Below, piece after piece: positions 1-9,852 of a stretch of 64,000 nt of DNA. Under the pieces are notes generated by a model. It saw nothing but the letters and a program-made list of their open reading frames with translations, was not told the origin of the DNA and did not search any database. A program made the position numbers and the translations under genes. Numbering within the stretch: the stretch's first letter is position 1; each line of letters begins with the position of its first letter. The stretch is from Sphingobium sp. DEHP117 (GTDB taxonomy: Bacteria > Pseudomonadota > Alphaproteobacteria > Sphingomonadales > Sphingomonadaceae), in contig NZ_JAPFBJ010000005.1 of NCBI RefSeq assembly GCF_030867385.1, positions 1 through 64,000 on the forward strand. The letters are read 5' to 3'.

Positions 1-243
1 ACAGGGCTGAGCGAGCTTGGTCAGGAGACGCTGAAGCCCGTAGCCGCACGGCCCCGCCTCATAACACCAGCTGAGCGTGGTGCCGGAACCGCCAAGCCGC
101 TTGACCAAACCGCGCACAGCATCATCCTCATTCGAGATCGTACCGTAGAAGCGAACCTCACCGCCACGCTCACCTTCGGCGACCGCCACCGCGACAGTTT
201 CCTTATGCACGTCCAGCCCGATGTATTTGGTACCTTTTGCCAT
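1..243 (-). CDS. IS110-family transposase, N-terminal part (runs off window)
   Basis: The minus strand reads an open frame from an ATG at 243 to the window edge (81 codons). It begins MAKGTKYIGLDVHKE, the usual opening of IS110-family DEDD transposases, where the first catalytic Asp lies in the GLDVHKE motif. The sequence that follows (a CYEAGPCGYGL stretch) also fits the family. Only the N-terminal catalytic part is visible and the rest lies to the left of the window. The upstream 244-340 stretch holds GAGCCA/TGGCTC arms. The family call is from the motif; the exact element is not known. Confidence 0.75.
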   Translation of the reverse strand, partial: MAKGTKYIGLDVHKETVAVAVAEGERGGEVRFYGTISNEDDAVRGLVKRLGGSGTTLSWCYEAGPCGYGLQRLLTKLAQPC

Positions 244-344
244 CGACTATCTCCTTTGCTCTGACCCCCAGGCGAGCAACGCAGATCGGAGCCAAAATGG
301 CTCCCGGCAGTCATTGGGTCTAAGGGCGAACAATCAGCGAACGC

Positions 345-3329
345 TTAGGCGGCGCGACTATCCGGCGGCAGATTGAGGGCCTTGCGGCCAGCAGAAGCGG
401 CTGCGCGATCCCAGAGGAAATCGCCCGAGAAAGCAATATGCTCCCAACCTACCGGGGACGTATGTGCGAGGAGATCATCAGGCACCGCGACCGATGTTGA
501 TCGTAGATGCTGGACTGCGGCATCCATGTAGATCGTGTTCCAATAGACGATTGCGGCGATGACCAGGTTGAGGCCGGATGCCCGATATTGCTGCGCCTCG
601 TGGCTACGGTCGATGATGCGGCCCTGGCGGAAGGTGTAGATCGCCTGCGTCAGGGCATGGCGTTGTTCGCTGTTGTTGAGACCGGCATGACATCGTCGGC
701 GCAGATCAGGATTTTCGAGCCAGTCCAGCATGAACAGGGTCCGCTCAATCTTGCCGATTTCCTGGAGCGCGACGTCGAGCTGGTTCTGCCGCTCATAGGC
801 GGCGAGCTTTCGCAGCATGACCGATGGCGCGACATGGCCGGCCTTAATCGACCCTACGAGGCGCAGCACGTCGTCCCATTGCTCACCGATAATGTCGGTG
901 CGGATGCGCTTGCCCAACAGCGGGGTGAGGGACGGATAGGCCGTGACCGGCGCGATCGGCGCGAGCCGCCTGTCGGGAAAGTCGCGCAAGCGCGGGCAGA
1001 AGCGAAATCCCAGCATGGCGCACAGGGCGAAAACATGATCGGTCGCCCCGCCGGTGTCAGTGTAATGCTCGGCGATTTTCAGATCGGTGCCGTGGCTGGT
1101 GAGGCCGTCGAGGACATAGGGCGCCTCATGCGTCGCCGCTGAGATCACGTTGACGTGGTAGGGCGCGCGCTGATCGGAAACATGCGTGTAGAAGCTGAAG
1201 CCATGATCGACGCCATAGCGGGCGTTGATGTCGCCGCCCGACGCGCCGCGCTTCGCGCCCCTGAAGAACTGGCCATCGGAACTCGATGTGGTGCCGTCGC
1301 CCCATATCCGCGAGAATGGCAGGCGGTGGTGCGCGTTGATGAGGACGGCCAGCGCCGCGCGGTAGCTGTCGTCGCGGATATAAGCGTCATGGGTCCACAG
1401 CAGCTGATCGCGCGTGACGCCTTGGCTCGCGGCCGCCATGCGCGACAGGCCGAGATTGGTCGCATCGGCGAGAATGGTGGCGAGCAGGGCGTTTTCATTG
1501 GGACACGGCTCGCCGGTGCGCAGGTTGGTGAATGCCGAGAGAAAGCCGGTTTCCTGCGCCACCTCATGCAGCAGCTCGGTGATGCGAATGCGTGGCATCA
1601 TGGCATCAAGCCGGTCGGCCAGCATCTCGGCGTCAGGCATCGCGATGGTGCGAACGGGTGATATCTGGAGGCGGTCATCGCGGTATCGCACACCTTCCAG
1701 AGCGTCGCGCTTCAGGCGCTGGGCAAATTTCTTCAGCCGCCAGTCCAGTTCGCGGCCCCGTTGTTCGAGCCAATCGCTGGCTGTGGGCGGCAGGCCAAGA
1801 GCCGACACGATCGGCGTCGCCTTCGGTTCGCTGAGCAGGTAGCTGTCGAACCGGCGGTATCCCGCCGATCGCTCCACCCAGACATCCCCGGAACGCAGCT
1901 TGTTGCGCAGATGCGCGATCGTCGCGATTTCCCAGAGCCGCCGGTTGATCTTGCCGTCATCGCCCACGACGATTTTCCGCCATTCCTTGCGGAAGGGCAT
2001 CGGAGCGTCGGCAGGCAGATCGCGTTTGCCCGACCTGTTGAGGTCGCGCAGCATCTCGATGGCGGCGATCGTTTTCGCACTTCCCTTTCCGGCCCTGAAC
2101 TGGAGCGCCTCCAGCAGATCGGGGGCGAACTTGCGTAACGTCGCGTAGCGATCGGCCGCGACCGTCAGCGGATCAAGGCTAGCGGTTGCCGCGATCGTCG
2201 CCACTTCCGGCCTGGCCCTCAGGAGGGTGTTCCACCCGACCGATGCGTCCAGGGCCTCTATCGGATCTTCGCCGGTATCGACTGCATCGGTCAGCGCGTC
2301 GATCGTCCTGCGAAAGATCAGCATCAGTCGCGCCACATTCTTCGACGTGGTGGCATAGCTGCGCGCCTGGGCGTTCTTCGCGCGGGTGAAGATGCTGCCG
2401 ATCAGCTTGTCCGCCATCTCCAGGGCGTTGTCGGTCAGTCGTTCCTCGAGATCGACCAGGAGCGCAACCAGCGTGGCGCGCCGCCGGGAGGGAATATATC
2501 GCTCGATCATATAGGCAGGCGAAGCGCGGCCTTCCCTGACATATTGCCGAAATCGGTCCGCATGGATGCGGCCAGCCACGTCCGGGGAGATGCCGATCTT
2601 CCGCACTTGCCGCAGGCGGTCGAGAATCTGGCGGATGTGATCGGGCTTGGCCGCGATGGGGATTGTCTTGAGCGAAGCGAGCTGGCTCGTGCCGCCGGCG
2701 TCGTCAAAGAGCTGGTCGAGGGCGCGGACCTGTTCGGTGCTGAGATCGGCGATCAAGGCATAGGCAGCCTGCTTGCGGGCACGCGCGCGCCCCGCGCTGC
2801 TGGCACGTTCGATAGTGGAGATTGACGGCAGCAGAATCCGGGCCTCGCGAAGGGCGGTGACAACTCCGGTCGCTATCGTCATCCCCTTGTCAGTCGCCCA
2901 TGCCATTTTCCTGGCCGCTTCTATCATGAAGGGGATATCGGCGCGGGTCGGCCCCCGCAGTCCCAGGCGCGCGGCCAACTCTCGGGCATGGTCCGTCATC
3001 GTCTGATCCCGCGCCGCATAGTTGGCCAGGTCGGTTACGTGGAGACCAAGCTGTTCCGCGACGAAGGCGGCGAGATCATGGGGTATCGCTCCCCTGTCTT
3101 GTATCAACTGCGCCAGTGTGATGCCCGGGTGCCGTAAGAGCGCGAGTTGCAGCGCGACGCCCAACTGGTTCCGTCGCTCCCGTCGTGCGCCGATGATCTC
3201 GATGTCCGAAGGCTCGAAGCTATAGAGTCGGGCCAGATGGTCGCGCTCGGTCGGGATGGCGAGGATCTGATCGTGTTCGCTCTCGGTCAGGAGTTGGCCC
3301 AGTCGGCCCGAAGCTGCGATTTTGGCCAT
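345..3329 (-). CDS. tnpA: Tn3-family transposase TnpA
   Basis: This 994-residue protein is full length for a Tn3-family transposase (about 960-1,020 aa), which carries out replicative transposition by binding 38-bp-class terminal repeats. The N-terminal part has the family pattern of a leading helical DNA-binding region (RRNQLGVALQLALLRHPG). The C-terminal half carries the DDE domain, with WGDGTTSSSDGQFF and later TDTGGATDHVFALCAMLGFRFCP-type blocks. The start was set at 3329 because family members begin a few residues before a LLTESE-like segment; an upstream in-frame ATG at 3413 would overlap tnpR. It lies 29 bp downstream of tnpR in the same direction. No matching pair of terminal repeats could be identified by eye. 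Confidence 0.9.
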   Translation of the reverse strand: MAKIAASGRLGQLLTESEHDQILAIPTERDHLARLYSFEPSDIEIIGARRERRNQLGVALQLALLRHPGITLAQLIQDRGAIPHDLAAFVAEQLGLHVTDLANYAARDQTMTDHARELAARLGLRGPTRADIPFMIEAARKMAWATDKGMTIATGVVTALREARILLPSISTIERASSAGRARARKQAAYALIADLSTEQVRALDQLFDDAGGTSQLASLKTIPIAAKPDHIRQILDRLRQVRKIGISPDVAGRIHADRFRQYVREGRASPAYMIERYIPSRRRATLVALLVDLEERLTDNALEMADKLIGSIFTRAKNAQARSYATTSKNVARLMLIFRRTIDALTDAVDTGEDPIEALDASVGWNTLLRARPEVATIAATASLDPLTVAADRYATLRKFAPDLLEALQFRAGKGSAKTIAAIEMLRDLNRSGKRDLPADAPMPFRKEWRKIVVGDDGKINRRLWEIATIAHLRNKLRSGDVWVERSAGYRRFDSYLLSEPKATPIVSALGLPPTASDWLEQRGRELDWRLKKFAQRLKRDALEGVRYRDDRLQISPVRTIAMPDAEMLADRLDAMMPRIRITELLHEVAQETGFLSAFTNLRTGEPCPNENALLATILADATNLGLSRMAAASQGVTRDQLLWTHDAYIRDDSYRAALAVLINAHHRLPFSRIWGDGTTSSSDGQFFRGAKRGASGGDINARYGVDHGFSFYTHVSDQRAPYHVNVISAATHEAPYVLDGLTSHGTDLKIAEHYTDTGGATDHVFALCAMLGFRFCPRLRDFPDRRLAPIAPVTAYPSLTPLLGKRIRTDIIGEQWDDVLRLVGSIKAGHVAPSVMLRKLAAYERQNQLDVALQEIGKIERTLFMLDWLENPDLRRRCHAGLNNSEQRHALTQAIYTFRQGRIIDRSHEAQQYRASGLNLVIAAIVYWNTIYMDAAVQHLRSTSVAVPDDLLAHTSPVGWEHIAFSGDFLWDRAAASAGRKALNLPPDSRAA

Positions 3330-3358
3330 GTTGAAGAACAAAGATTGAACATGGCGAT

Positions 3359-4225
3359 CTACCAGGCTCGCTCTTGTCCTCCAATCTCGTAAACATCGGT
3401 CTCGATCGAGCACCTGTAGCTCTCTGCGATGTTGAACATCTCTGTCTGGAGAGATGCGATCTCATCATCGAGGCTGACGCCATCGGCACCCTGATCATAG
3501 GCGACGGTCAGCGTGTAATCGCAGTTCCCGGTCTTTTGCATCTGGTAATCCCGCTCCAGCATCGCCTCAATGCGCTCGCGAGCGGGCTTTCTGCCACGAC
3601 CATGCTTGTTGAAGTTCTCGATGGTCAGATGCAGGGCGATGGTGACAGAAGGCGGCTTTTCCGGCAGCCCGATCCTTGAAGGAATGACGTCAAGCGCCCG
3701 ATAGACGGTCATTCTTGAGATCTTGAGGTCGCGCGCGACGCTGGCCTTGCTCGCGCCGGCGGTGATCCGGCGTCGGATTTCATCGTCATCGATGTTTTTC
3801 TTCCGGCCTTTGTAGACGCCTTCGGCGCGCGCCGCCTCGATCCCGGCGCGCTGCCGGTCCTTGATGAACGTCAGTTCCATGTCCGCGACCATGCCCAGAA
3901 TGGTGATCACCATCCGCCCCATGCTTCCGGCCGTCGTCACCTCCGGCTCAAGCACCCGCAATGAGGCTCCCTTCTGGTCGAGTTCATGAACCAGATTGAG
4001 AACATCGCGTGTGGAGCGACCGAGCCGATCGAGACGCAGGACGACGAGTTCGTCATCGGCGCGCAGGAACTGCATGATCGTCTCAAGCTCCGTGCGTCCA
4101 GTGCGCGATGCGCCCGAGCCTGTTTCGGAGCGGAGGATTTCACAGCCCGCTGCCTTCAACCGGGCAACCTGGATGTCGAGATCCTGGTCGATGGTGCTGA
4201 CGCGGGCGTAGCCGACGCGGGTCAT
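3359..4225 (-). CDS. tnpR: serine resolvase TnpR with C-terminal extension
   Basis: A 288-residue serine recombinase. The catalytic N-terminal domain starts MTRVGYARVS, with the nucleophile Ser in YARVS at about residue 10, followed by LVVLRLDRLGRS and the MELTFIKDRQRAGI block of the resolvase/invertase family. A helix-turn-helix (SKASVARDLKISRMTVYRAL) sits around 165-190. About 100 further residues follow; ordinary Tn3 resolvases of about 185 aa lack these. The start at 4225 puts the catalytic Ser at the normal position. It would resolve cointegrates made by the adjacent TnpA. It lies upstream of and parallel to tnpA, the common tnpR-tnpA order. Confidence 0.88.
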   Translation of the reverse strand: MTRVGYARVSTIDQDLDIQVARLKAAGCEILRSETGSGASRTGRTELETIMQFLRADDELVVLRLDRLGRSTRDVLNLVHELDQKGASLRVLEPEVTTAGSMGRMVITILGMVADMELTFIKDRQRAGIEAARAEGVYKGRKKNIDDDEIRRRITAGASKASVARDLKISRMTVYRALDVIPSRIGLPEKPPSVTIALHLTIENFNKHGRGRKPARERIEAMLERDYQMQKTGNCDYTLTVAYDQGADGVSLDDEIASLQTEMFNIAESYRCSIETDVYEIGGQERAW

Positions 4226-4290
4226 GGGCAAATCCGTCACATTAGGGTGGCTTTGCCCTCGTACAGTAACATTGGTGACGGAACCACCCT

Positions 4291-4345
4291 TTTGTGACAT
4301 GTCGTATATGTCACTTCCGATCGTCACGTTCGGGTGCACCCAAAT
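4291..4345. promoter_or_regulatory. candidate res/tnpR promoter region with palindrome
   Basis: The gap between tnpR and the neighbouring transposase fragment contains a perfect 7-bp inverted repeat, GTGACAT at 4294-4300 and ATGTCAC at 4308-4314, with a 7-nt spacer. Further short inverted motifs follow (GGGTGCACCC at 4332-4341). Resolvases act on res subsites located just upstream of tnpR, so this is the likely place. The assignment is by position and symmetry only. Confidence 0.4.
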
Positions 4346-4367
4346 GGTGCGAGCGGAAAGGCCCCGG

Positions 4368-6899
4368 TCAGGCAGCAAGCCGCCCAAAATCGATCCGGCT
4401 ATTCAGATCGAGGTCGAAGCGGCCATAAGGATTGACGTGGCTGTAAATCAGCGGTGTGAGGCCGCGATAATCATCCGGCGTCATCCGGCCCGTCCATTTC
4501 GGTTCCACCAGCACGCTCTGAAGCATTCGGGTGTTCACATAGACAAGCGACGCTTGCAGCAAATGTAGCGCCAGGACCGAGAGCTGCTGCTCATCGATGC
4601 GGTTAGTGGCGATCTCGCCGCCCTTGCCGAAGAAAACGAACCCATTGGCACTGTTCCAGTTTTCAACGACATTCAGGCCTTCATGAATTTCGCGGCGGAA
4701 GGACTCCTCGCGCAGATACCGGCACAGGAAGATCGTCTTGACCGCGCGGCCCAGCTCACTCAACGCCTTGTAGGTCGGGTGCATCACCTCGGAGCGGCTA
4801 AACCGGCGCAGGATCGCCTCCGGGTCGGCGGTTTTTGTCTGCATCGCGGCTGCATATTTGACCATCTCGTCATATTGCTGCTCGATCTCATCCCAGTTGA
4901 TCGGACTGGAGAGGATCGGCTGCAAGTGGGGAAGCCGCGTTCGCATGCCGACATCGGGAAGAGCCAGCTTCTGGCGAGCGATCGCTTTCAGGCGGGGTGC
5001 AAGCTCAAATCCGAGAAGCCGGCAAAATGCAAAGCCAACCGCGCTTTGGCCATGACTATCAACATATTGTCGCTGGATTTCCATGTCGGTGCAATGGCGC
5101 AGCACGCCCTCGATCATGGAGGCGACCTCGGAGGAAGAGCAGCGCTTGAGCTGGGAATAGACGCATGTCGCGCGTCGTTCGACATGCCAGTAGATCATGA
5201 CGCCCCGTCCACCATAACGCGCATGCCATTCCGTCATCAGGTTGCGATCCCAGGCTCCGAACTTTGTGGAATCTGACGCACAGGCCGTGCCGGCGTCCCC
5301 CCAGACTGCAGCATTGCGGATTGCCAGGGTCGCATTCGCAACCCTGGCACACGCCTCCTTGAGCGCCGCGGCATGAACGAAGCGGCGATGGACATGCAGC
5401 AGCTCTTCATAGCTGACATCGGGGGTGGCGCCGGCGATCCGCTTGAGCCCGGCATTCGTTCCCAGGCCGTAGAGGCATAGCAGGAGACGTTGATCCAGCG
5501 CGGTTTTCGGCAGTGCAACACGCGAGGCCGATGTTTCGAACGCTTCGAGAAGTCCCGTATCAAGGGCAGCCTCCTTCAGTACGTCGAGCAGCCCGGTCAT
5601 CGGCCAGCGTTGGCCGATCTCGGTCTTGATCGAGGCGAGACCCCTGGGTTCGGGCAAGGGTTTGAACGGGGTGAGAGATATACGGTTCTCGCCGCGCCAC
5701 AGCAGCCGAACCTTGTCGTTCCGGGGAATATTGGCATTGAGGAGCAACAGTTCCTGAGCAAGCTCTTCCCGGATGGCGCTTGAAAATGCACGCGCATCCG
5801 CCGTCAGGTTCAATCCTGTGTAATATGCTTCTCGCCGCGCATCGAAGTCCTTGGGAAGATCGTCATCGGGATTGCGGTATCGGTCCGCCCCGACAACCCA
5901 GATTTCCTTAGAACGGATGCGATCGCGCAGTTGCGCGAGGACACAAAGCTCATAACTGATCCGGTTTACGCGCCCCTCTTCATCAATGACGGAACTGCGC
6001 CATCTCGCCGGAATGACCTCGTCGACCGGCACTGCGTGCGGCGGCACGTAGCGGCATCCATCATCCACTTTGCTTCTGATCCAGTCCAGGGCCGCCAGCA
6101 CCGGACGCCACACGGCGTTGTTCGACCGGAACTCCAGTGCCGAAAGCAGGCTTGGCAGCATACGGCGATAATGATTGGCCCATGACCTCCGCATCACCTT
6201 GTAGATCCGCCGATCCAAGGCGCCCTTTGCCTGGCTTTCCTTGATGATCGCCGCCAGTTTGTCCTTGCCGGCGATTGGGAAAATGACATCGCAGATGCGC
6301 CCGGATGGATCGTCGATCGAAGCGCTGGCAATCTCGACCAGGAGTCGCTCCTTGCCATAGACCCGCTCGATGTCTTTCGCGATATCGCCCACCACCTTGC
6401 GTTTCGAGCGCGATCCGATCTTATGGACCGTCTCGATCAGCAGGTCGACCATCGCATCCGTAAGCTGAGCTTCCCGCGCCATCAGATAAACGGCATAGAG
6501 CCCGAGCTGGCGCGCCGGTACATGCCGGCGCATCTCCGAGGCTTTCTCGCCGGCAACCCGGCGAACGATCTGATCGACCCATGCCTTGCCCGTGACCGAT
6601 AGGAAATCTCGGGGAAGAGCAAGCCGTTGGATAAAGGCGAGTTTGGCGGTCACGCCAAGAATGTTTTCGAGCGTCGCCTGACCTGCATCCCCCTTCATCG
6701 TGTTGAAGCCGGTCGGGCCATCGGGATCGGCGAGCGAGGCTTCCAGCAAGGCGACCGCATCCGGCGCAAGCCGATCGCGGACTCGGGCCAACAGGGCCTC
6801 CAGATAGAGGTGTCGTTGCGAACGGACGAGGCGTTCCAGCTCCTTGCGCGACGGCCCATAGATACGGCGGTCGCGGCACCACAGGAAAACATGCTCGAG
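4368..6899 (-). pseudogene. second Tn3-family tnpA, 5' truncated by IS6100
   Basis: About 843 codons of a Tn3-family transposase distinct from the one at 345-3329. It has the DDE-domain blocks [19 protein letters not shown] and the C-terminal [15 protein letters not shown] and [12 protein letters not shown] segments. A complete member would have about 120 more N-terminal residues. The frame stays open past 6899 only because it reads into the IS6100 end, whose GGCTCTGTTGCAAA terminal repeat starts at 6900. The transposase is therefore cut and presumably dead. No resolvase of its own is seen. Confidence 0.88.
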
Positions 6900-7779
6900 G
6901 GCTCTGTTGCAAAAATCGTGAAGCTTGAGCATGCTTGGCGGAGATTGGACGGACGGAACGATGACGGATTTCAAGTGGCGCCATTTCCAGGGTGATGTGA
7001 TCCTGTGGGCGGTGCGCTGGTATTGTCGCTATCCGATCAGCTATCGCGACCTTGAGGAAATGCTGGCGGAACGCGGCATTTCGGTCGACCATACGACGAT
7101 CTATCGCTGGGTCCAGTGCTACGCCCCGGAGATGGAGAAGCGGCTGCGCTGGTTCTGGCGGCGTGGCTTTGATCCGAGCTGGCGCCTGGATGAAACCTAC
7201 GTCAAGGTGCGGGGCAAGTGGACCTACCTGTACCGGGCAGTCGACAAGCGGGGCGACACGATCGATTTCTACCTGTCGCCGACCCGCAGCGCCAAGGCAG
7301 CGAAGCGGTTCCTGGGCAAGGCCCTGCGAGGCCTGAAGCACTGGGAAAAGCCTGCCACGCTCAATACCGACAAAGCGCCGAGCTATGGTGCAGCGATCAC
7401 CGAATTGAAGCGCGAAGGAAAGCTGGACCGGGAGACGGCCCACCGGCAGGTGAAGTATCTCAATAACGTGATCGAGGCCGATCACGGAAAGCTCAAGATA
7501 CTGATCAAGCCGGTGCGCGGTTTCAAATCGATCCCCACGGCCTATGCCACGATCAAGGGATTCGAAGTCATGCGAGCCCTGCGCAAAGGACAGGCTCGCC
7601 CCTGGTGCCTGCAGCCCGGCATCAGGGGCGAGGTGCGCCTTGTGGAGAGAGCTTTTGGCATTGGGCCCTCGGCGCTGACGGAGGCCATGGGCATGCTCAA
7701 CCACCATTTCGCAGCAGCCGCCTGATCGGCGCAGAGCGACAGCCTACCTCTGACTGCCGCCAATCTTTGCAACAGAGCC
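6900..7779 (+). mobile_element. IS6100 (complete, 880 bp)
   Basis: The element is bounded by inverted repeats GGCTCTGTTGCAAA (6900-6913) and TTTGCAACAGAGCC (7766-7779). Its total length is 880 bp, the known IS6100 length. The flanking 8-mers, TGCTCGAG to the left and CAAAGGAC to the right, do not match. This is expected after IS6-family adjacent deletion or cointegrate resolution rather than simple insertion. On the left it truncates a Tn3-type tnpA; on the right it truncates an ISx copy. Confidence 0.92.
6961..7725 (+). CDS. tnpA: IS6100 transposase (IS6 family)
   Basis: A 254-residue IS6-family DDE transposase. It has an N-terminal helix-turn-helix ([24 protein letters not shown]) followed by the catalytic Asp in RLDETYVKV, Asp in [10 protein letters not shown] and Glu in [12 protein letters not shown]6-family enzymes act replicatively, forming cointegrates, deletions and inversions next to the element. 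The sequence matches IS6100 TnpA as I remember it. An in-frame ATG lies upstream at 6931. The start used gives the same length as the related ISx transposases. Confidence 0.92.
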   Translation: MTDFKWRHFQGDVILWAVRWYCRYPISYRDLEEMLAERGISVDHTTIYRWVQCYAPEMEKRLRWFWRRGFDPSWRLDETYVKVRGKWTYLYRAVDKRGDTIDFYLSPTRSAKAAKRFLGKALRGLKHWEKPATLNTDKAPSYGAAITELKREGKLDRETAHRQVKYLNNVIEADHGKLKILIKPVRGFKSIPTAYATIKGFEVMRALRKGQARPWCLQPGIRGEVRLVERAFGIGPSALTEAMGMLNHHFAAAA

Positions 7780-8533
7780 CAAAGGACGGCATTTTACCGG
7801 CGAGGTCATCCTATGGGCGGTGCGCTGGTATTGTCGATACGGCATCAGCTACCGTGATCTCGAGGAAATGCTGTCCGAGCGTGGGATCGATGTCGATCAT
7901 ACGACGATCTATCGCTGGGTGCAGCGCTACGCGCCGGAGATGGAGAAGCGTCTCCGCTGGTTCTGGCGGCGCGGCTTTGATCCGAGCTGGCGTCTGGATG
8001 AGACCTACGTAAAGGTGCGGGGCAAATGGACCTACCTGTACCGGGCGGTCGACAAACGGGGCGACACGATTGATTTCTATCTGTCATCGACACGCAGCGC
8101 CAAAGCGGCGAAGCGCTTTCTGGGCAAAGCTCTTCGTGGCCTGAAGGACTGGGAAAAGCCGGCCAAACTCAATACCGACAAGGCACCCAGCTACGGCGCA
8201 GCAATCGCTGAGCTGAAACGCGAAGGCAAACTGGCGGCGGAAACCGAGCACCGGCAGGTGAAATATCTGAACAACGTGCTCGAGGCCGACCACGGCAAGC
8301 TGAAGATGCTGATCAAGCCGGTACGTGGCTTCAAGTCGATGCCAACGGCCTACGCCACGATCAAGGGCTTCGAGGTCATGCGCGCCCTACGCAAAGGACA
8401 GGCCCAGGCATGGTGCCTGCAGCCAGGTATCATGGGGGAGGTGCGCCTGGTTGAAAGAGCATTCGGAATTGGACCCTCGGCCCTGACCGAAACCATGATT
8501 ATGCTCAATAAGCATTTCGCCAATGCTGCCTAA
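7780..8533 (+). pseudogene. ISx transposase, 5' truncated
   Basis: The coding region lacks its first four codons (MNDF) and its promoter end because IS6100 joins at 7780. All three catalytic residues remain. Translation could only start at an internal codon or by read-through from IS6100. The rest is the same protein as in copies 2-4. Activity is unlikely because the element also lacks its left terminal repeat. Confidence 0.85.
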
Positions 8534-8585
8534 TCCCCCAACTGGGTGACGCCGCGCGGCCGTGCCCCATGTTTGCAACAGAGCC
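7780..8585 (+). mobile_element. ISx copy 1, left end deleted (IS6 family)
   Basis: This copy is identical in translation to ISx copies at 10461, 13218 and 21514. It lacks the first 76 bp, including the left inverted repeat and the start codon. The break is exactly at the IS6100 boundary: 7780 corresponds to 10537 in copy 2. The remaining transposase frame runs to 8533. The right repeat GTTTGCAACAGAGCC ends at 8585. It forms the left border of the tandem array. Confidence 0.9.
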
Positions 8586-8652
8586 GGGTTTCGAATACAA
8601 GTAGGGCCGGACCACTCGCGGTCTGGCACAACCAATCAAGGAAACGGCTACA

Positions 8653-9834
8653 ATGTATCATCCAGAACGCGTACGGGATCGGGCCCAAGCCTATATCAAC
8701 GCCAAGGACTATTCCTCGCTCGAATGGCACATCGAGCGGGGCGGCAAGACGCTGTCGAACGGGCAGGTCGGGCTGGCAGACGTCAACACCGGCACCTCGC
8801 TGCCCAAGGACCCGATCTATCGCATCTTCTCGATGACCAAGCCGCTGGTTTCCGCGGTCGGCGTGATGCTGCTTGACGAGGGCAAACTGCGCCTGTCCGA
8901 TCCGGTTGGCCTGCACCTGCCCGGGTTTGCCGAGATGCAGGTGATGAACGCTGACGGCAATCTCGCCCCGGCGCAGAACACCATGTTGGTCGAACATCTG
9001 TTCACCCATCGCTCGGGTATCACCTACCAATGGCAGCAGGGCAATCCGGTAGCCCCGCTCTATCTCGAAAAGGTCAAGTTGGCCGAGCAGCACAGCTTGG
9101 CGGAACTGGTCGACAGCCTCGCCGAGCTACCGCTGTTTGCCGAGCCGGGCACGCGTTGGCACTATTCCTTGTCGACCGACGTGCTTGGCCATCTGATCTC
9201 GGTGATCGAGGGCAAGCCTCTTGCGCTAATCCTGAAAGAGCGGATTTTCGATCCGCTCGGCATGGTCGACACCGCCTTCTTCGTGCCCGAGGAAAAGCGC
9301 GACCGACTGCTGCCGGTCTTCGGCGACGCCGTGCTCACGCCGGGTGTCGCCAAGCCGAAGGTCGCCGGTGACGGTCAGCTTCATTACGGCGCGCCCTATA
9401 TGATCTACACTGCTGAAAATCCCATGTTCGAACGCGGCGGACTGGGTCTATTTTCCACCGTCGCCGACTACGCCAAGGCCGCCCGCTTCCTGCTGACCGG
9501 GACCGATGCGGCCGAGAACCGTATAATCTCAAAGGCCGGGATCCGGGCGCTGTGGAGCAACCGCCTGCCCGCAAGTCAGCTGCCGATCTCGATCGGCAAC
9601 CTGCCCAAATATTATGGCTATGGCTATGGTCTGGGCGGACGGGTGATGGTCAATGCGGCCCAGTCGCCATTTTATGGCGTCAATGGTGAGTGCGGCTGGG
9701 AAGGCGCTGCCACGACTTACTTCTGGCTCGACCCGGAAAACGATATCACCGGCGTGGTGATGAGCCAGTACCTTGGTCAGAAGATGCCGGTGTGCGAGGA
9801 TATCCGGCACATGTTCTACCAGTCGCTGGTCTGA
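8653..9834 (+). CDS. serine beta-lactamase-fold hydrolase (family VIII esterase-like), array copy 1
   Basis: A 393-residue cytoplasmic-looking protein without a signal peptide. It carries the SxxK motif S60-M-T-K63 of class C beta-lactamases, family VIII esterases and NylB-type hydrolases. A YSL motif at Tyr171 matches the second catalytic motif (YxN/YxS), and GWEGAA near the C-terminus stands where KTG or HGG-like motifs sit. These enzymes use Ser/Lys/Tyr to hydrolyse esters or amides. A Shine-Dalgarno AAGGAAA lies just upstream of ATG 8653. It is followed 18 bp later by a sulfatase fragment. The gene is present twice in tandem. Substrate is unknown; an ester of an aromatic acid would fit the nearby catabolic genes but is not shown. 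Confidence 0.85.
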   Translation: MYHPERVRDRAQAYINAKDYSSLEWHIERGGKTLSNGQVGLADVNTGTSLPKDPIYRIFSMTKPLVSAVGVMLLDEGKLRLSDPVGLHLPGFAEMQVMNADGNLAPAQNTMLVEHLFTHRSGITYQWQQGNPVAPLYLEKVKLAEQHSLAELVDSLAELPLFAEPGTRWHYSLSTDVLGHLISVIEGKPLALILKERIFDPLGMVDTAFFVPEEKRDRLLPVFGDAVLTPGVAKPKVAGDGQLHYGAPYMIYTAENPMFERGGLGLFSTVADYAKAARFLLTGTDAAENRIISKAGIRALWSNRLPASQLPISIGNLPKYYGYGYGLGGRVMVNAAQSPFYGVNGECGWEGAATTYFWLDPENDITGVVMSQYLGQKMPVCEDIRHMFYQSLV

Positions 9835-9852
9835 GGCAAAGTAGGAGCAGGG

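Noticed and set aside
315..4367. Terminal inverted repeats for the first Tn3-type transposon
   Set aside because: A sequence starting GGGTCTAAGGG at 316 next to the tnpA stop looks like a Tn3 end, but no matching partner was found upstream of tnpR.
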